A DNA stretch of 64,000 nucleotides from Epiperipatus broadwayi (GCA_028023455.1 JAQFVV010006273.1:556001-620000), one strand, 5' to 3'; positions 12,295 to 24,574 are shown, counted from the first letter of the stretch. The notes: a model not told the origin generated them from the sequence alone. Program-made: numbers and translations.

Positions 12295-12510
12295 GGCAGG
12301 ATGGCTCAGTTGGTTAGAGTGTTACCTTAAAATTCAATATCCAGAAATCTAAGGATCCAGATTTGATTCCCATGCTAGTAATGTCATTGTTCACCTGTAT
12401 AAGAACAAAATAATACTATGAAAACATTGTACATATACTAACCTGCATGCTATTATTAACAGTTGAATGCAATTGGAAAATACTTAATATTAAATGATTG
12501 AAATAGACCA
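12295..12510 (+). mobile_element. tRNA-headed SINE (family 1)
   Basis: A Pol III type promoter is visible: an A box TGGCTCAGTTGG at 12302-12313 and a B box AGATTTGATTCC at 12359-12370. The body that follows (AATAATACTAT, GAAAACATTGTACATA, then CTATTATTAAC and TTGGAAAA) is shared with the head-to-head pair at 24.6-25.1 kb. It is too long and degenerate to be a working tRNA. It sits directly between the Penelope remains and the fold-back element. The exact 3' end is uncertain. Confidence 0.7.
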
Positions 12511-12610
12511 GTATATAGAGGGATTTGAACTCATAATTTTTCAGTTTATTCATCCTCCAATCCATCTCAAGGGACCAATGCACATGACCACACACATGTG
12601 AAAAAGATAC

Positions 12611-12664
12611 ATGATCCCCAATATATGTATTTTAACTAGCATTCATCAGTTGGTTCAAGATCAT
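12611..12664 (-). ncRNA. Hammerhead-like motif, family C, left arm of F1
   Basis: On the minus strand: ATGATC (outer stem I) pairs with GATCAT, and CCAA (inner stem I) pairs with TTGG. The core CTGATGA is intact and the 5' half of stem II, ATGCT, is present. The 3' half of stem II and the GAAA box are degraded (AAAATAC), so this copy is probably inactive. It supplies the clearest stem I of the family. Confidence 0.45.
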
Positions 12665-13279
12665 AATCCCCCACACATATATACAATCAGTGCTCAATTT
12701 ATATTAAGATAGCAATTCCTCAAACTTTAATAGATAGTCTTCAATCTTCTCACCCTTCCAACTATTCAACCAACATTCATTTTTTTTAAAAATCAATGAT
12801 GGAATGCTCAAAGTCCTTATTGGATCTAATATTATAGTCATACCCATGTAGATGTAACATCAATTTAACACCTCATATTATCAGACCATTACATATCTAT
12901 ATATTAATAGGAGAGGGATAGATTGAACTTACTAAGATGGAATCTATTTTTCAAGCAATATGTAATTTTAAGGCAGTATATAACTTGCTTAGGAAATAGA
13001 TTCGACCTTAGTATAAGTTCAGTTCACCCCTCTCCTATTAAAACATATAGTTATATAATGGTCTGATAATGTAAGGAATTAAATTGACATAATGTCTACA
13101 TGGGGATGACTATAATATTAAATCCAATGAGGGCTTTGAGTGTTCCATTGCCAGTTTTTTTAATGAAATGGATGGTTGAATATTGGAAGAATGAGAAGAT
13201 TGAAGCCTGTCTATTAAAATTTGAGGCATTACAATTTTAATATAAACTGATCACTAATTGTATATATGTGTGGAATATT

Positions 13280-13338
13280 ATGATTTGGACCAGCTGATGA
13301 ATTCAGATTCTGCATGAAATTTGTATGTTGGGGATCAT
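13280..13338 (+). ncRNA. Hammerhead-like motif, family C, right arm of F1
   Basis: On the plus strand: CCAG pairs with TTGG (one wobble). CTGATGA is intact. Stem II is ATTCAG with CTGCAT around loop ATT (5 of 6 pairs). GAAA is intact. Stem III is short and imperfect, and the residue before TTGG is G, which is unfavourable at the cleavage position. The fold is good but cleavage is doubtful. Confidence 0.5.
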
Positions 13339-13440
13339 GTATCTGTTTTGCATGTATGTGGTTATGTGTATCAGTTGCTTGAAATGCAGTAGAAAAGGAA
13401 TAAACTGAAAAATCCTTGAGTTTGAATCCTCTACTTACAT

Positions 13441-14929
13441 ATGTAAGAAACATTCAGTATAAGTAAGTTACATACTGTCTTAGAATTATAAGAATAAATA
13501 AATGTAATATTATAGTTATGAAATAAGTCAACAAAGATGGTAATTTTATTGTTAGAGATGAGAAGGAATAGACTAGCAATCATAAAACTCTATCAGACAA
13601 AATGGTTAGACTGTATAGAAAAGAATAAAGATGTGTTTGGATTTTTGGAGATAGAAGTAGAAATAATAATGTATGCTTAGGTATCATATCAGAAAAAAAG
13701 ATTTCTGTGTGTTGTTCTTCGTTATATGATAGATTGATCATAATATAAATGCTAATTAATAATTGAATGATTGAATAGGTAATATATAATTTTAAAAAAA
13801 ATCTTTGAAAAAGGATATAAACATTGTTATATAAATAGTAATGAAGAAGACTTGGAATATTGCAAGAGGCAGATAGAAGACAATAAAAAAATATGAAAAT
13901 TTGGATCAATCATGAGAAAAAGTAATAATTTTATAAATTTTTGTAGAGATAATATTATGTAATAATGATCATAAGAGTAGGATTTACATATAGAAAGTTC
14001 CATGCATTAAAATAAATTTGAAAAAGATCATGCTTTGATTTTTAAAAAAGATTGAAAAAAAAACATTTTGATTAAAAAAGATTTAGAAATATTTTTAATC
14101 AGATATAAATTTGGATTACAATTTAGTAGTGATTGAATTTGTATTATTCTTTAAGAAATATGAAATTAAAAAAAAAATGGCATGGACAAATTATATAAAG
14201 AAATATTAGAGAAAAAATTTCACAGATGTTAAATTATCTGTGTAAAAAGCAGTATATGATTGATAAAAATAAAATACAGAATTATAATTATTCAAGAAAA
14301 GCTTAATAAAAAAAAATAGAAGAGAAAAAACATTGGATTAATAATAAGACAATGGGTAAAATGGTAAACAATTGACAATATGAATTCTGTAAAAGATAAA
14401 TGTACATATAGAAAGATCACTCAAAAATTTAAAAAAAATTAAACTAGTAGAGATATCCAGGGAAATAGAAGAACTATAAAAAAAAAGAATAAGTTTGATT
14501 TAGACTTAAAAGAAAAGGATCATAGATATAAAAAGAGACTGAAAATGGAAAAAATATAAGAATTTATAAAAACTAAATAAAACTTCATCTAGATAAATTT
14601 TAGATTGATAAAAATAAAATAGGTGTGCAATAAAAAAAAATAAAAAAATTGAAAAGCTTTAAATGAAAAAAAAAAAAAAACTGGAAAAACACAGGGAAGT
14701 AATAATTTATTGAATAACTATGATGATTTAAAAGAATTATTTCTTGTTTATAATGTAATTTCCTGTGCAGAACAGTTCTAATTAAATAAATTAGTTTTTA
14801 TTTTCTGAATGGCTATAATGTTATCTAGGTATTGAATAGATGCACTTTCTAACAGGATTAAAATGTTATCATCTGAATAGCAGACTATATAAGAGAGATA
14901 AAAAATCCAATGGGAATTATTAGAATCAT
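13441..14929. other. A-rich stretch, possibly the 5' part of a LINE fossil
   Basis: I see no ordered motifs. The plus strand is purine- and A-rich and runs without a break into the reverse-transcriptase remains at 14.93 kb, so it could be the decayed upstream part of the same LINE. This is inference from position only. Confidence 0.35.
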
Positions 14930-16060
14930 TTTTGAGAAATATACAGAGAAAGGGACAAAAGAAAAGAGATTCATGTCTGTTTCACTAAGTTTGAAAAGGT
15001 ATATGATAGAGCAAATTAGATTAATTTGTTAGATATATTAAAAATCAAAGACATTTATTAAGATACTTGTATAATTGTATAATATATATGTAAAGTTAAA
15101 TAATCTTTTTGTAGAAAAAATACATATAGAAAGAGGTTTAAAACAATGTATTAATTATTTCCTGATTTATTTAATATATAGTAAGATGATGCTTGTTAAA
15201 TGATTGATGTTTTGCTTAAAATGAAATTACATTAAAGTTTTATTCTTTCAAAAGTATTAATTGCAAATAATGAAGATTAGCTTAACAAAATAATTTCCAA
15301 GAATGCTAGAACATGAATAATGTTTGTAATAAAATAAATGCATATAATTTAAATAATTAAATAAGTAATAAAAAAATTCATAGACTGCACTGGGGAAAAT
15401 GTTATAGAGTGAGTTAGTTGTTTTTTTAATATTTGGAAACTAATAGTAAAAAAATTTAAGTTGGATATTGTAATGATTATTAAAATTATCTCTAAAAAGT
15501 ATTAGTAAATGTTTTGTTTAGAGTGTAGCTTTCTATGGAGCAGAATCACAGACAAAAAAAAGTTAAGAAAAATGATAGAAGAGTTTAGAGTTACATAGTT
15601 AGAAAGAAATTTAAAATATAAATTAAAAATATGAAAAAAAAAAAAATACATAAGTTATTTTTAAGAAGAATATTTGGAATGATCAAGTATTTAAAGATGA
15701 AAGATATACAGAAAAGGATTCTGGAGAGGGTAAGAAAATGAAATAGAAGAAATTGCTGATAATCTTAAAGAGATAAAAAGATAGTGAAAGTATTTTGAAA
15801 TAAGGATTTAATAATAAATGGCAAAATAAGTTGGAAAAATAGGATTTGCAATAATGAAGGATTATAAGGAAGTAAATCAAAAAATATCTAATGAGAAAAT
15901 TATAAAGTGAATGATAAATTTGTTTGGGCATATAATTAAAATATAAAAAATTGAAGGGTTTATGAAATGTAAGTTTTTATAAAATAAAATAAAAAAATTG
16001 ACTAGGGATTTAAAGCAAAAATAGAACAACAATTAAAAAGGCTTGAACAAGAGAGGAAGT
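14930..16060 (+). pseudogene. Fossil LINE reverse transcriptase, heavily AT-drifted
   Basis: Pieces appear in the expected order across frames. HVCFTKFEKVYDRAN (about 14970) matches the box usually reading CF(I/V)DFEKAFDRVN. Next come a segment with INLLDILKIKD, then RGLKQ and LFNI (about 15130-15180) in the place of RGVRQGC..SP.LFN, then VAFYGAESQT (about 15525) for the LLYG.ETWT box. An FGHI segment near 15923 corresponds to the GH(I/V)..R box near the end of such proteins. There are many stops and frameshifts. Codons have shifted toward A and T at most positions. It is an RTE- or CR1-like LINE by these boxes. No endonuclease domain or ends could be recognised. Confidence 0.55.
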
Positions 16061-18339
16061 TATTTGCAGGACTTTATTTTTGAATGATAATTAATAATGA
16101 TAATGATAATTTAATCAAATAGTTTTTTTAATTAATTCGTTACTTAAGATTTACAAAACATAAATCAAACTGAGAATCATAAAAAGTTTATTATTTAACA
16201 TGATTAAATATATAACTTTAGTGCATTGTATACAAATCTTTCTTTTTAGTTTTGGAAATGTATAACAAGATTTAGTCTTTCTATTACTTATTTAATATCA
16301 TCCACAAAAATTAAATATTTATGTATGTCACTTACTAAAAATGCATGAATCACTCATAAGAAAAATCAAAAGAAATATTTATTACATATCTAACACAAAC
16401 AGGCAACATTCACAATAATGACTAACATTTTTTCTTTAAGTTATAGACAAAATAAATATTGGCAAATCTAGTTTCTTTCAAAGACATAATTACATCTCAT
16501 GATTTTTATCTTTACTTGTCATAAGATGAAAATAAATTTAAAAAAACTATAAAGGCCTAAGAATGTAGCTATTATCCACAATTATAATAAATGTAGTAAT
16601 AATAACATCTTACTTTTATTAATAGTATATATTAATTTTCAAATGACCTTACCATATTGAAAAAATGTAGCAATCCCTAGCTGTTTCCTATCTAACATAA
16701 TATAGCTTATCAAAATCTCAAACTTGATAAAAAATTAAGTTGCTCTATTATTATTTTTCCCCAAATCTAAAAGACAAGCTTTTGACAGAAACCTAAAGAT
16801 TAAATACAAACTACATAAATTTTTTAATGAAATTTTATTTTGTTATTCTGCCTTAAAATTTTTTAAACTTCAGATTTGTGTAATTATAAACCAGTATTGT
16901 ATAGTTCAATTTGAGCAAAATTTATTTTTTCATTTTCTCTTGGCCAAGTAGTTATATGGTTTCATGAAAATGTATAAAATAAAGCTCACTTTTCTAAGCA
17001 TATTGATTAAATATAGTATGAAATAAAATTAGAAAATTAGTATATTATATTCAGATCATAATACATGTATTAAGTAAAAGAAATCCTTAGATTTTACACA
17101 ATCAACAGAATAAGTAGACCATTCAAATATTTTCTCTACCCAAAAATTATCAAGTAAAAAGATGGCAAGAATAGAATGAGTTTTTATCATTATAGTCATT
17201 ATTATAGAAATAATAATAATTCTATATTACTAATACTACCTCATCAATAAAATTTTACATAATATAAACTTAAGATAAGTTAAGAAAATCTTTTAAAATC
17301 TACATTTAAAAATTAGAGGTTAAATTAAACAAAAAATTGATCTTATTTATGGCATCTCCTTTCATAAATATTTCTTTCCTCATAAAATCTAATCAATTGA
17401 ATTTAAAAATGTCATATTAAATAAAGATAAATATAGGCATAAAAATATTTTTGATAAAATTCAATATAAGTTTAATTGATTGAATTTCATCAAAAGATAT
17501 AGTAAATAAAAGTAAACTAAGAAAATGAACAATTTAATTCAATTAATGTTATAATATTAGATGTAGCAGTTAATGTCATAACCATGGCCTAGGATTAAAA
17601 TTCAAAAGAAATTTAAATGATTTGTAGGATAGCCAAGCATTTTCCAATCAAGCTTGTGATTTTCTTTAGTTAGTCATCAATAAAAAGATATGATTATTTT
17701 TAGATTGAAAGAATTAAAAATATCCAACATTTTATGGCTGAGAATTGACTATCAATAGAATGATCATAAAAAAAACTACAATTGCAATAATACACTCTTT
17801 AGTATTGGAAAACACTTTACACGACTATTGATTCTAAGATTATACTTTTAAACATAAATAGCATAGCAAAAAAAATAAAAAATAAAATACACTGAATATT
17901 TTAATTGAATATATATAATAGCTTATGAAATAATATACATTTCAAATAGTTATTTGTCATAAAATAAGTATGTTTAAAGGCATAAAAATATAATCCAGTG
18001 ACAAAACATAATATAATGATAACAATATAGAATAATAATGAAGATGTTCCGTATTAAAAAGCAATAGCAATTATTGTTATTTTCAAAAGATCTTACTAAT
18101 CTCCAGATTGCTTATACTAACGTTGTAAAATTAAGATAGTAAAAAAAAAAAAAAAGATCTATAAAAAGATAGTTTAGGGAATAATTATGAAAAGGATAAC
18201 CTAGTATTAAAAATTTGGGAAATATTTAAAAAAATTAGACAATGTTTGCATTAATATAAAATATACATTAAATTTAAAAAAAATTAAAAAATATTGAATA
18301 TATAAAACTATGCCAGAAGAGCATAATAAAAATTAAGTC
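16061..18339. other. AT-rich stretch, no gene seen
   Basis: There is no recognised gene, RNA or element. Only short A runs and AT-rich sequence are present. Confidence 0.55.
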
Positions 18340-18450
18340 TTGCGTTGTTAGCCGAGAGGTATCGCAGCCGCCATGCAAGCAAGTAATTGGTTGCAGACGG
18401 TTGTGGGTTCGCGTCCCGACCGATGCTATGACATATGGAAAAAAAAAAAA
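18340..18450 (+). mobile_element. tRNA-derived SINE (family 2), GC-rich head with A tail
   Basis: This is a sharp GC island in AT-rich surroundings. The A box TTAGCCGAGAGGT (18348-18360) and the B box GGGTTCGCGTCCC (18405-18417) are close to consensus, as in a Leu/Ser-type tRNA. The sequence ends with a run of A's at about 18438-18449. A short direct repeat (AAAAATTAA) on both sides could be the target duplication, but it is low in complexity. The acceptor ends do not pair, so it is a SINE or tRNA-like retroposon rather than a functional tRNA. A truncated copy lies at 35061-35103. The good preservation suggests recent insertion. Confidence 0.7.
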
Positions 18451-21400
18451 TTAAAAAAGGATCATTATTATGTTATAAAAACTATTCTTGATCATTTCCT
18501 CAAAAAGAATAATTAAAAAGATCTTATATAATCCTTTTCAAAATTAGAAACATACACACACATTAAATGGCTATAAACAAAAAATTATTAGAAGGATAAT
18601 CAAAAGATTTAAAACAAAATTAGGGCATAAATATTTGCATAACAATAAAAATAAAATAAAATGTGAAACAAAGAGGAGTAGGGATATGTAAAGGTGAATA
18701 AATTAAAAAAGTGTACATCTGTTATTTAATAAAATAATGAATGTAAGTAAATATATATTTTTAACTATAAATTACTTAATAGAATTTTCCATTTATCAAT
18801 AAGTTTTTGAATCTATATACCAGAAATTTAATCAGAAGTTAATCTATCAAAAAAGTAGTAAATATTTAAAAATGAAATCAAAAATATAATTTACTAATTA
18901 AATTTTAAAAGGGGGGGGACGGGACAAGAAAACATACAACTAGAGAATATGCTTTAAAAAAAAGTACTGGAGTAAACTATTTGAAATAGATAAAATATAC
19001 TTTTGCAAAATAGAAATATAATTGACTGATAAAATTATCTTTGACATGTAAGCTTTCTCAATATAAATATGTAAAGATTAAAGGTAAAAATAATTATGAA
19101 AATATGTAGTTTTATAATCTAAAAATTTGTAATTAATGAATTTTGACTTATATCTGTAAGTTTAATATTAAAAAAAATTAACAGAAACATATACTTTATG
19201 TATCAAATTAATTTATATTTGTATGAGGCGAAAATATAATTCAATAAATAAATTTTGTTTAAAAAAAGTTTAACTTTATTGAAGAAAGAAATCTAAAAAA
19301 TTATTCTATTTTGATACATCAAAACAGTATGGCTTTATTGTAGGATATAAAATTTATTGTACTCTGACACATCATGTTTTTAAGCAAATACACCTATACC
19401 CCACAATGCTTGATCTTTATATGAGGATTGACTACAGTGATCATCATTAATTTGTACTCACTATCTTGATTTACAACCAATTATTTGCTATAATGATCAT
19501 TAAAAAAAATTGATTTTTAAAACAGTCATTTTGAAAATGGCAGCCATTTTATAAGAATGATGATGTCATAGGAAAGTGAATTTATGTCATCCCCAAAAAA
19601 AAGGGGGGGGGGATATTCACACTAAAAATGTGCAATATTTTGATTATAAAATTAACACATGATTAATTTACAGTACTTTATTTAATTTTCATTTAGTGTC
19701 TTTGCAAGACAATCATCATATTCTTTAATGACATATCCAATGTAAAGTTTAATGCCTACAAAAGTAAAAAAAAAAACCACCTTGGTCAGTACAATCAATA
19801 ATCAAAAGCCTATTGTGATAGCATACAGAAACCAAATTGTATTAATATTATATTTTAAAATGTGTACATTAGCTTAAAAACTTTATACTGTTTTGAAAAT
19901 TATCACATGGATTTAAAAAGCAATATATTTTTTATTAAATTAGTGGGTAGAATCCATAATGATGAGATTTTAAACAGACAAAATGAGTATTTTTGATCAT
20001 ATTTTGAATAACAATACCAATATTTATATTACCTCATTTAAAGATATCTTTATTTTATTAACTTGTTCATTATTTATTTGGACAGGAATTTTCAGTTTCA
20101 CAAGGTCAAAGCTTGCTCTTTGTAATCTTCAAATGAAAGATTATATAACCTAGTGGAATAGTTATACAAAAATGTAAAACATATTAGCAATATGTTATGT
20201 CAAAACTATTGGATTCACAAATCTTTTGTTGTTTCAATTTATAATAATAGTTATACAAACGATTCCAAACATTTTACTTGCAAGAATTTTATTAGATAAA
20301 TTATATCCAGTCATACATTAGTAGCTTCAGCATAATTTTGAAGAATTAAAGACTATAGATTTGAAGAAAAATATTGCTGAGAAAAAATGAGATTTATATG
20401 TGTTTATGGCATTGTTTAACAACATCTAGTTGTTCCTAATGTTTATTCTTATTAAGCAATTGCTATATGTTGGTATGAAATAAGTATTATTACTGGTGCT
20501 GGAAAATGTGAGATATTTGAAATAAAAACTAGAATTAAACAAATATATGCTAACTCAACATGTTTCACAATTTTATGTCAGAAATCTTTCAAAAAGTTTA
20601 TAAACAGTTTCACAATGCAGGCATTAAAATATGATATAGGTTTGATGATTGAAGTTTTTAATTTAAATTATTTAAAAGAAAAAGCAAAAAACTTTACTTT
20701 TTTGACTTTTAATTTTATAATATGCTAATTATTCTTTTATTCTTGGCAATTCAAAAGATAAATATAATCACTAAAGATTTTAATTTAGGCATTAATATTA
20801 AAAAAAAAAAACTAAATTACTTTATGAGCCAGTGATTGGGGAATAAATCTCCAACAACTTTTGGTTAGAATGATTATCAGTTTGAAAATATCATTCAGTT
20901 TAAATATTTCAGTAGCTTTTTTAAAGAAGTTAATAAATAGAATATTAAATCTGTGTGATACAATTAAATTAGTTGTATGTAGGATTGTTATCTATGAGAC
21001 ATAAATCCTCCATCAACATAACATAAATATACTGGTAAAATTTTATTATGAATATTCATTAATATTTTGAAAATATAATGAAAAAAAACATAAGAATGTT
21101 TCAACTTAGTAAATTATTTGGCATGTAAAGTGAATCAAAATTAACATAGTTCCTTATTTTTTATGATGAACTTGAATAAGCTTTACAATTAAAAAAAAAA
21201 AATCATGAAACTAACTATCATAAAAATGCTTGAAAATTGTTAAGGAAATGTAATGACAAGTTATTACTGGTGAGCAAATAATTTTTTATTGCTTGATCAT
21301 AAACCATTATAAAAATCATATGTTTAGCATTGTACATATGTATAAATATACTTATTCTTATTTCTGCTAACTCCGTATTAGGAATAAATTTTCTTAAATA

Positions 21401-22375
21401 AAAGTTTAGTTTTTAGAATATCTTGTACGTGTTAGTTTCAAAGTAAATGATGACCATTGTGTATTTCCTGTTAAACATTCCTAACATTGATATATAAGCA
21501 ATAAAACTTTGAGTAAATAACATTTTAAGAAGAAACAATAATTTAGCCACTTATTATACTATTTAGACAGTTAAAACTTAAACATTTTGCAGAAAGATAG
21601 TCTATCAAATTTACTATGACTCACTAACCCAAAGCAGTTATAAATTTAAAAAAAAAAAATACAATTCTTAAAAAAAAAGTTAATGCCTTTAGCTAGTTGA
21701 TTATTAAATACAAACATTGAAACTAAAGAGAAAAATAACAAAGATAGTATTGCAATTTTATTTAATAATGTATACTGCAAAAGGTGAAAAGGTTTAAATA
21801 ATTTTCATACCAACTCAAATACAGCATTATTTTGCAATAATTGTGATGTCCAGTTTATGGATTAATAGTTTTTTAAAATATTTTTTTAGTTTGTAGATGA
21901 TTGTTTTTTAAAAATGATATTTCCAGTCAGAACACAAAATTGCTTGCTAATGATTTATTTATTTTGCATACAGTGTATATATAAATTTATATGTAAAGTC
22001 ACTCTTAACATTCTAGTATGAAGAATCACTAGTATTTCTTATTCTAATAATAATAAACTTTTCTAAGTCAATTTTAAAGAGAAAAAAACACACACAGTAA
22101 GACCTTGGACAGTACCTGGTTCTCATATCCAATTAATTCAGTTTGAAAAATATATTAAGAGAAAGCAAAATCGATTATAAATTAGTAAAAAAAAAATGAA
22201 ATTTTCATTTTCTAAATTTTAATTCAATGTTTGCTGTACTGTAATAGCATAACAACTTCTATTCTCTGTACCATCAAGCATTCTTATAATTTATAAATTT
22301 AGCATTATTTAGTTATTATATTGTGCACTTCATCATTTTCAATTTTCATCACAAGAAAAAATAAATATGATTTTT
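18451..22375. other. AT-rich stretch, no gene assigned
   Basis: No reliable gene. G runs sit near 18911-18918 and 19605-19614. Around 19310-19480 and 20860-20960 a few translated words vaguely resemble LINE reverse transcriptase, but not enough to call. Confidence 0.45.
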
Positions 22376-22462
22376 GAACTACTACTACTATTATAATAAT
22401 AACAACAACAACAACAATAATAATACCACCACCACCACCAATAATAATAATAACAATAACAA
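22376..22462. repeat. Compound trinucleotide microsatellite
   Basis: Successive blocks of ACT, AAT, AAC, AAT, ACC and AAT repeats directly precede the left end of the fold-back complex. A minus-strand reading frame through it gives only Leu and Val runs, which are an artefact. Confidence 0.9.
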
Positions 22463-22598
22463 CTGAAATACAGGCTTATTGCATACCTGTATCAATATAT
22501 GTAATATATAGTGTATATTAGCACAGACTTTCACATGATCCACCACTCTCCACTCTATTTCATAACACTGATACACTTGAACACATATATGTTGAAAA

Positions 22599-22664
22599 GA
22601 TAAATAATCACCAATATATATAATTCATGCTTAACCAGCAATAATCAGTTAATCCAGATAATCA
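22599..22664 (-). ncRNA. Hammerhead-like motif, family C, left arm of F2 (degenerate)
   Basis: On the minus strand the order matches family C, but the core reads CTGATTA and the GAAA box reads GAAT. Stem II (TTGCTGGTTAAGCA) still pairs well (TGCT with AGCA). It is probably inactive. Confidence 0.35.
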
Positions 22665-23253
22665 TTTCTATACATATATGCAATAAATGCTCAGATATAT
22701 ATTAAAATAGTCAATCTTCATACTTTAATAGACAGGCTTCAATCCACTCCATACTCCAACTCTTCAACCATCCACCCAATTGAAAATCTGATGATGCAAT
22801 GTTCAAAGGCCACTCTGATGCCAAGATTCTCATCACACCCATGTTGACCTAAATTCAATCTAACCCCTCAGGTACAGAACATAATCCATTTAATACATAT
22901 ACAAGGGATGGGCAGACATCTCTACTATGTAATATATACCCTATATATCACATATATTGATACAGGTATATAATAAGCTTGTATTTCAGTTATTACATCA
23001 TAGACTGTCCATCCTTTGCATATATATTAAATGAACTATGTCCTGTACATGAGGGGTCAGATTGACTTTAGGACAACATGAGTGTGATGTGAATACCAAC
23101 CTCAGAGTGGTCTTTGAGCATTCCATCATGAGATATTCAACTGGGTGGACAGTTGAAAAGTTAGAGTGAGGAATGGATTGAAGCCTGTTCATTAAAGTAT
23201 GAAGATTGGCTATCTTAATATATATCTAAGCACTTATTGTATATATGTGTAGA

Positions 23254-23318
23254 GATGATAATCTGGATCAACTGATGATTTCTGGTTTAGCATGAAATAT
23301 GTATATTGGTGATAATTC
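23254..23318 (+). ncRNA. Hammerhead-like motif, family C, right arm of F2
   Basis: On the plus strand: TCAA pairs with TTGG, CTGATGA is intact, GAAA is intact, stem III is ATA-TG-TAT with A at position 17. Stem II is damaged on its 5' side (TTTCT against AGCAT). Core and cleavage site are complete, which makes this the most plausible active member of family C, if the weak stem II is tolerated. Confidence 0.5.
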
Positions 23319-23879
23319 ATCTTTTCACCACATATGTGTTCAAGTGTGTCAGTGTTATGAGATAGAGTGGAGAGTGGTGGGTCATGTGAAAGTCTGTGCT
23401 CACATACCCTATATATTACATATATTGATACAGGTATATAATAAGCCTGTATTTCAGTTATTATATAGTAGATATGTCTGCTCATCCCTCATATATGTAT
23501 TAAATGCATTATGTCCTGTACATGAGGGGTCAGACTGACTTTAGGTCAACATGGGTGTGGCAAGAATCTCAGCTTCAGGATGGTCTTGGAGCATTCCATC
23601 ATCAGATTTTCAATTGGGTGGATGGTTGAAGAGTTGGAGTATGAAGTGGATTGAAGCTTGTCCATTAAAGTATATCTGAGCACTTATTGTATATATGTGT
23701 AGAGATGATAATCTGGATCAACTTAGGAGAAATATATATTCACATGTATTTTGAAAACCCTTTTTGAAGTTTTTTTTACATTGCTCTGCTTTGTACATTT
23801 CAACTTTCATATACATTTCAAAAACCAATTAAGCATGAAAGTAGAGAATATACTGAACAATGACAAAGATATGTGTAAG

Positions 23880-24040
23880 AAATTGTGATCTATGTCAATT
23901 AATGAGTGCTGGTTTAGCATAAAATGTGAAGCTTGGGGATACTAGATCTTTTTCACATGTGTGAAGTTTGGGGATTATAGATCTTTTTCACATGTCTTTG
24001 GTCATATGTTTATGATTACATCCCTCCACAAGATGTTAAA
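23880..24040 (+). repeat. Fragment of the fold-back family (F4)
   Basis: It shares GTGCTGGTTTAGCAT, CTTGGGGAT and ATCTTTTTCACATGT with F1 and F2. The phrase around GTGAAGYTTGGGGAT followed by GATCTTTTTCACATGT is duplicated within 50 bp. The hammerhead core is damaged here (TTAATGA, TAAAA). Confidence 0.6.
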
Positions 24041-24574
24041 AGTAGATCGAAACCAGTCTCTTCCTTGCATGAGAGTGGTGTAGTGAAAATTACACTACAA
24101 AAATATTATTCATTATAGGATGATCTCAAGTCTAATGAATGATTAATAAAAATTATTAATGTAAATGGTCTTCTATGAAAGAAAGGGAAATAAGTAAGCT
24201 CTCAATCTAATTTAAAAAAACAACTCTGTTAAAAATAAATTAAATGTAAATAATTAAGGAATTCATTTATTTTTGGTTCAGAAAAATCCATAAAATAAGT
24301 TGCCAAGTGTAATTAAAAATGGCAGTAAGTTGATTTTTAAAAATAATATTTATAATAATGCATTTATTAAAGAAACGGTATATGTTTTTTTATGTAGAAA
24401 GAAAAACATATACAAATACTAAATGCAACAATTAGGGTAAAGAAAAAAAAACATTAATGAAATTATAAACATTATGGAAATTATCTTTATTTTTCAATTT
24501 TTTTTATATAAGTTAAATATTATTTATATGTATAAAATATAAATAAAAGTATTTGCCTGAAAGTTTGTGATGAT
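24041..24574. other. AT-rich stretch, no gene seen
   Basis: Nothing is recognised between the fold-back fragment and the inverted SINE pair. Confidence 0.5.

Larger units (their letters stand above)
12511..13440. mobile_element. Fold-back element F1 (long imperfect inverted repeat)
   Basis: The left arm (about 12511-12961) is the reverse complement of the right arm (about 12980-13440) along nearly its whole length, with a spacer under 20 bp. Matching blocks include GAATAAACTGAAAAAT at the outer ends, GGGGATCATGTATC, GATTGAAGCCTGTCTATTA, and the inner block around CTCTCCTATTA. Arms differ by substitutions and small gaps. Both arms carry a hammerhead-like motif facing outward from the centre, and the outer ends carry a B-box-like AGTTCAAATCCC. 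The same family recurs at 22.5-23.7 kb. There is no reading frame of interest. It may be two copies of a shorter element in inverted arrangement. Confidence 0.8.
22463..23730. mobile_element. Fold-back complex F2: inverted arm plus tandem partial arm
   Basis: This is the same family as F1. A minus-oriented arm (about 22463-22930) faces a plus-oriented arm (about 22985-23400). A block of about 60 bp (CATATATTGATACAGGTATA and following) occurs at the outer left end in inverse, again near the centre (22950), and again at 23415. After it a second plus-oriented arm restarts and runs to about 23730, ending within ATCTGGATCAACTTAGG. The layout is therefore inverted arm, block, arm, block, partial arm. 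The two plus copies share phrases such as TGTCCTGTACATGAGGGGTC and GAGCATTCCATCAT. There is no coding capacity. The tandem part suggests copying through multimers, as for ribozyme-bearing repeats. Confidence 0.75.

Noticed and set aside
13580-13909. 109-codon minus-strand frame
   Set aside because: Low-complexity Tyr/Ile/Leu/Ser composition without motifs, next to purine-rich plus-strand DNA that opens long frames by chance.
18340-18424. Functional tRNA gene
   Set aside because: The acceptor ends do not pair and it has a SINE-like A tail and a truncated sibling copy.
19310-19480. Words resembling the start of a LINE reverse transcriptase (KQYGFIVGY, DLYMRIDYSD)
   Set aside because: Similarity is too thin and no catalytic box follows.
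20850-20960. Phrase IQFKYFSSFF resembling a LINE FKYLGS box
   Set aside because: It is isolated; no other boxes in order were found around it.
22391-22576. Minus-strand frame with Leu and Val runs
   Set aside because: It is the translation of the compound trinucleotide microsatellite.
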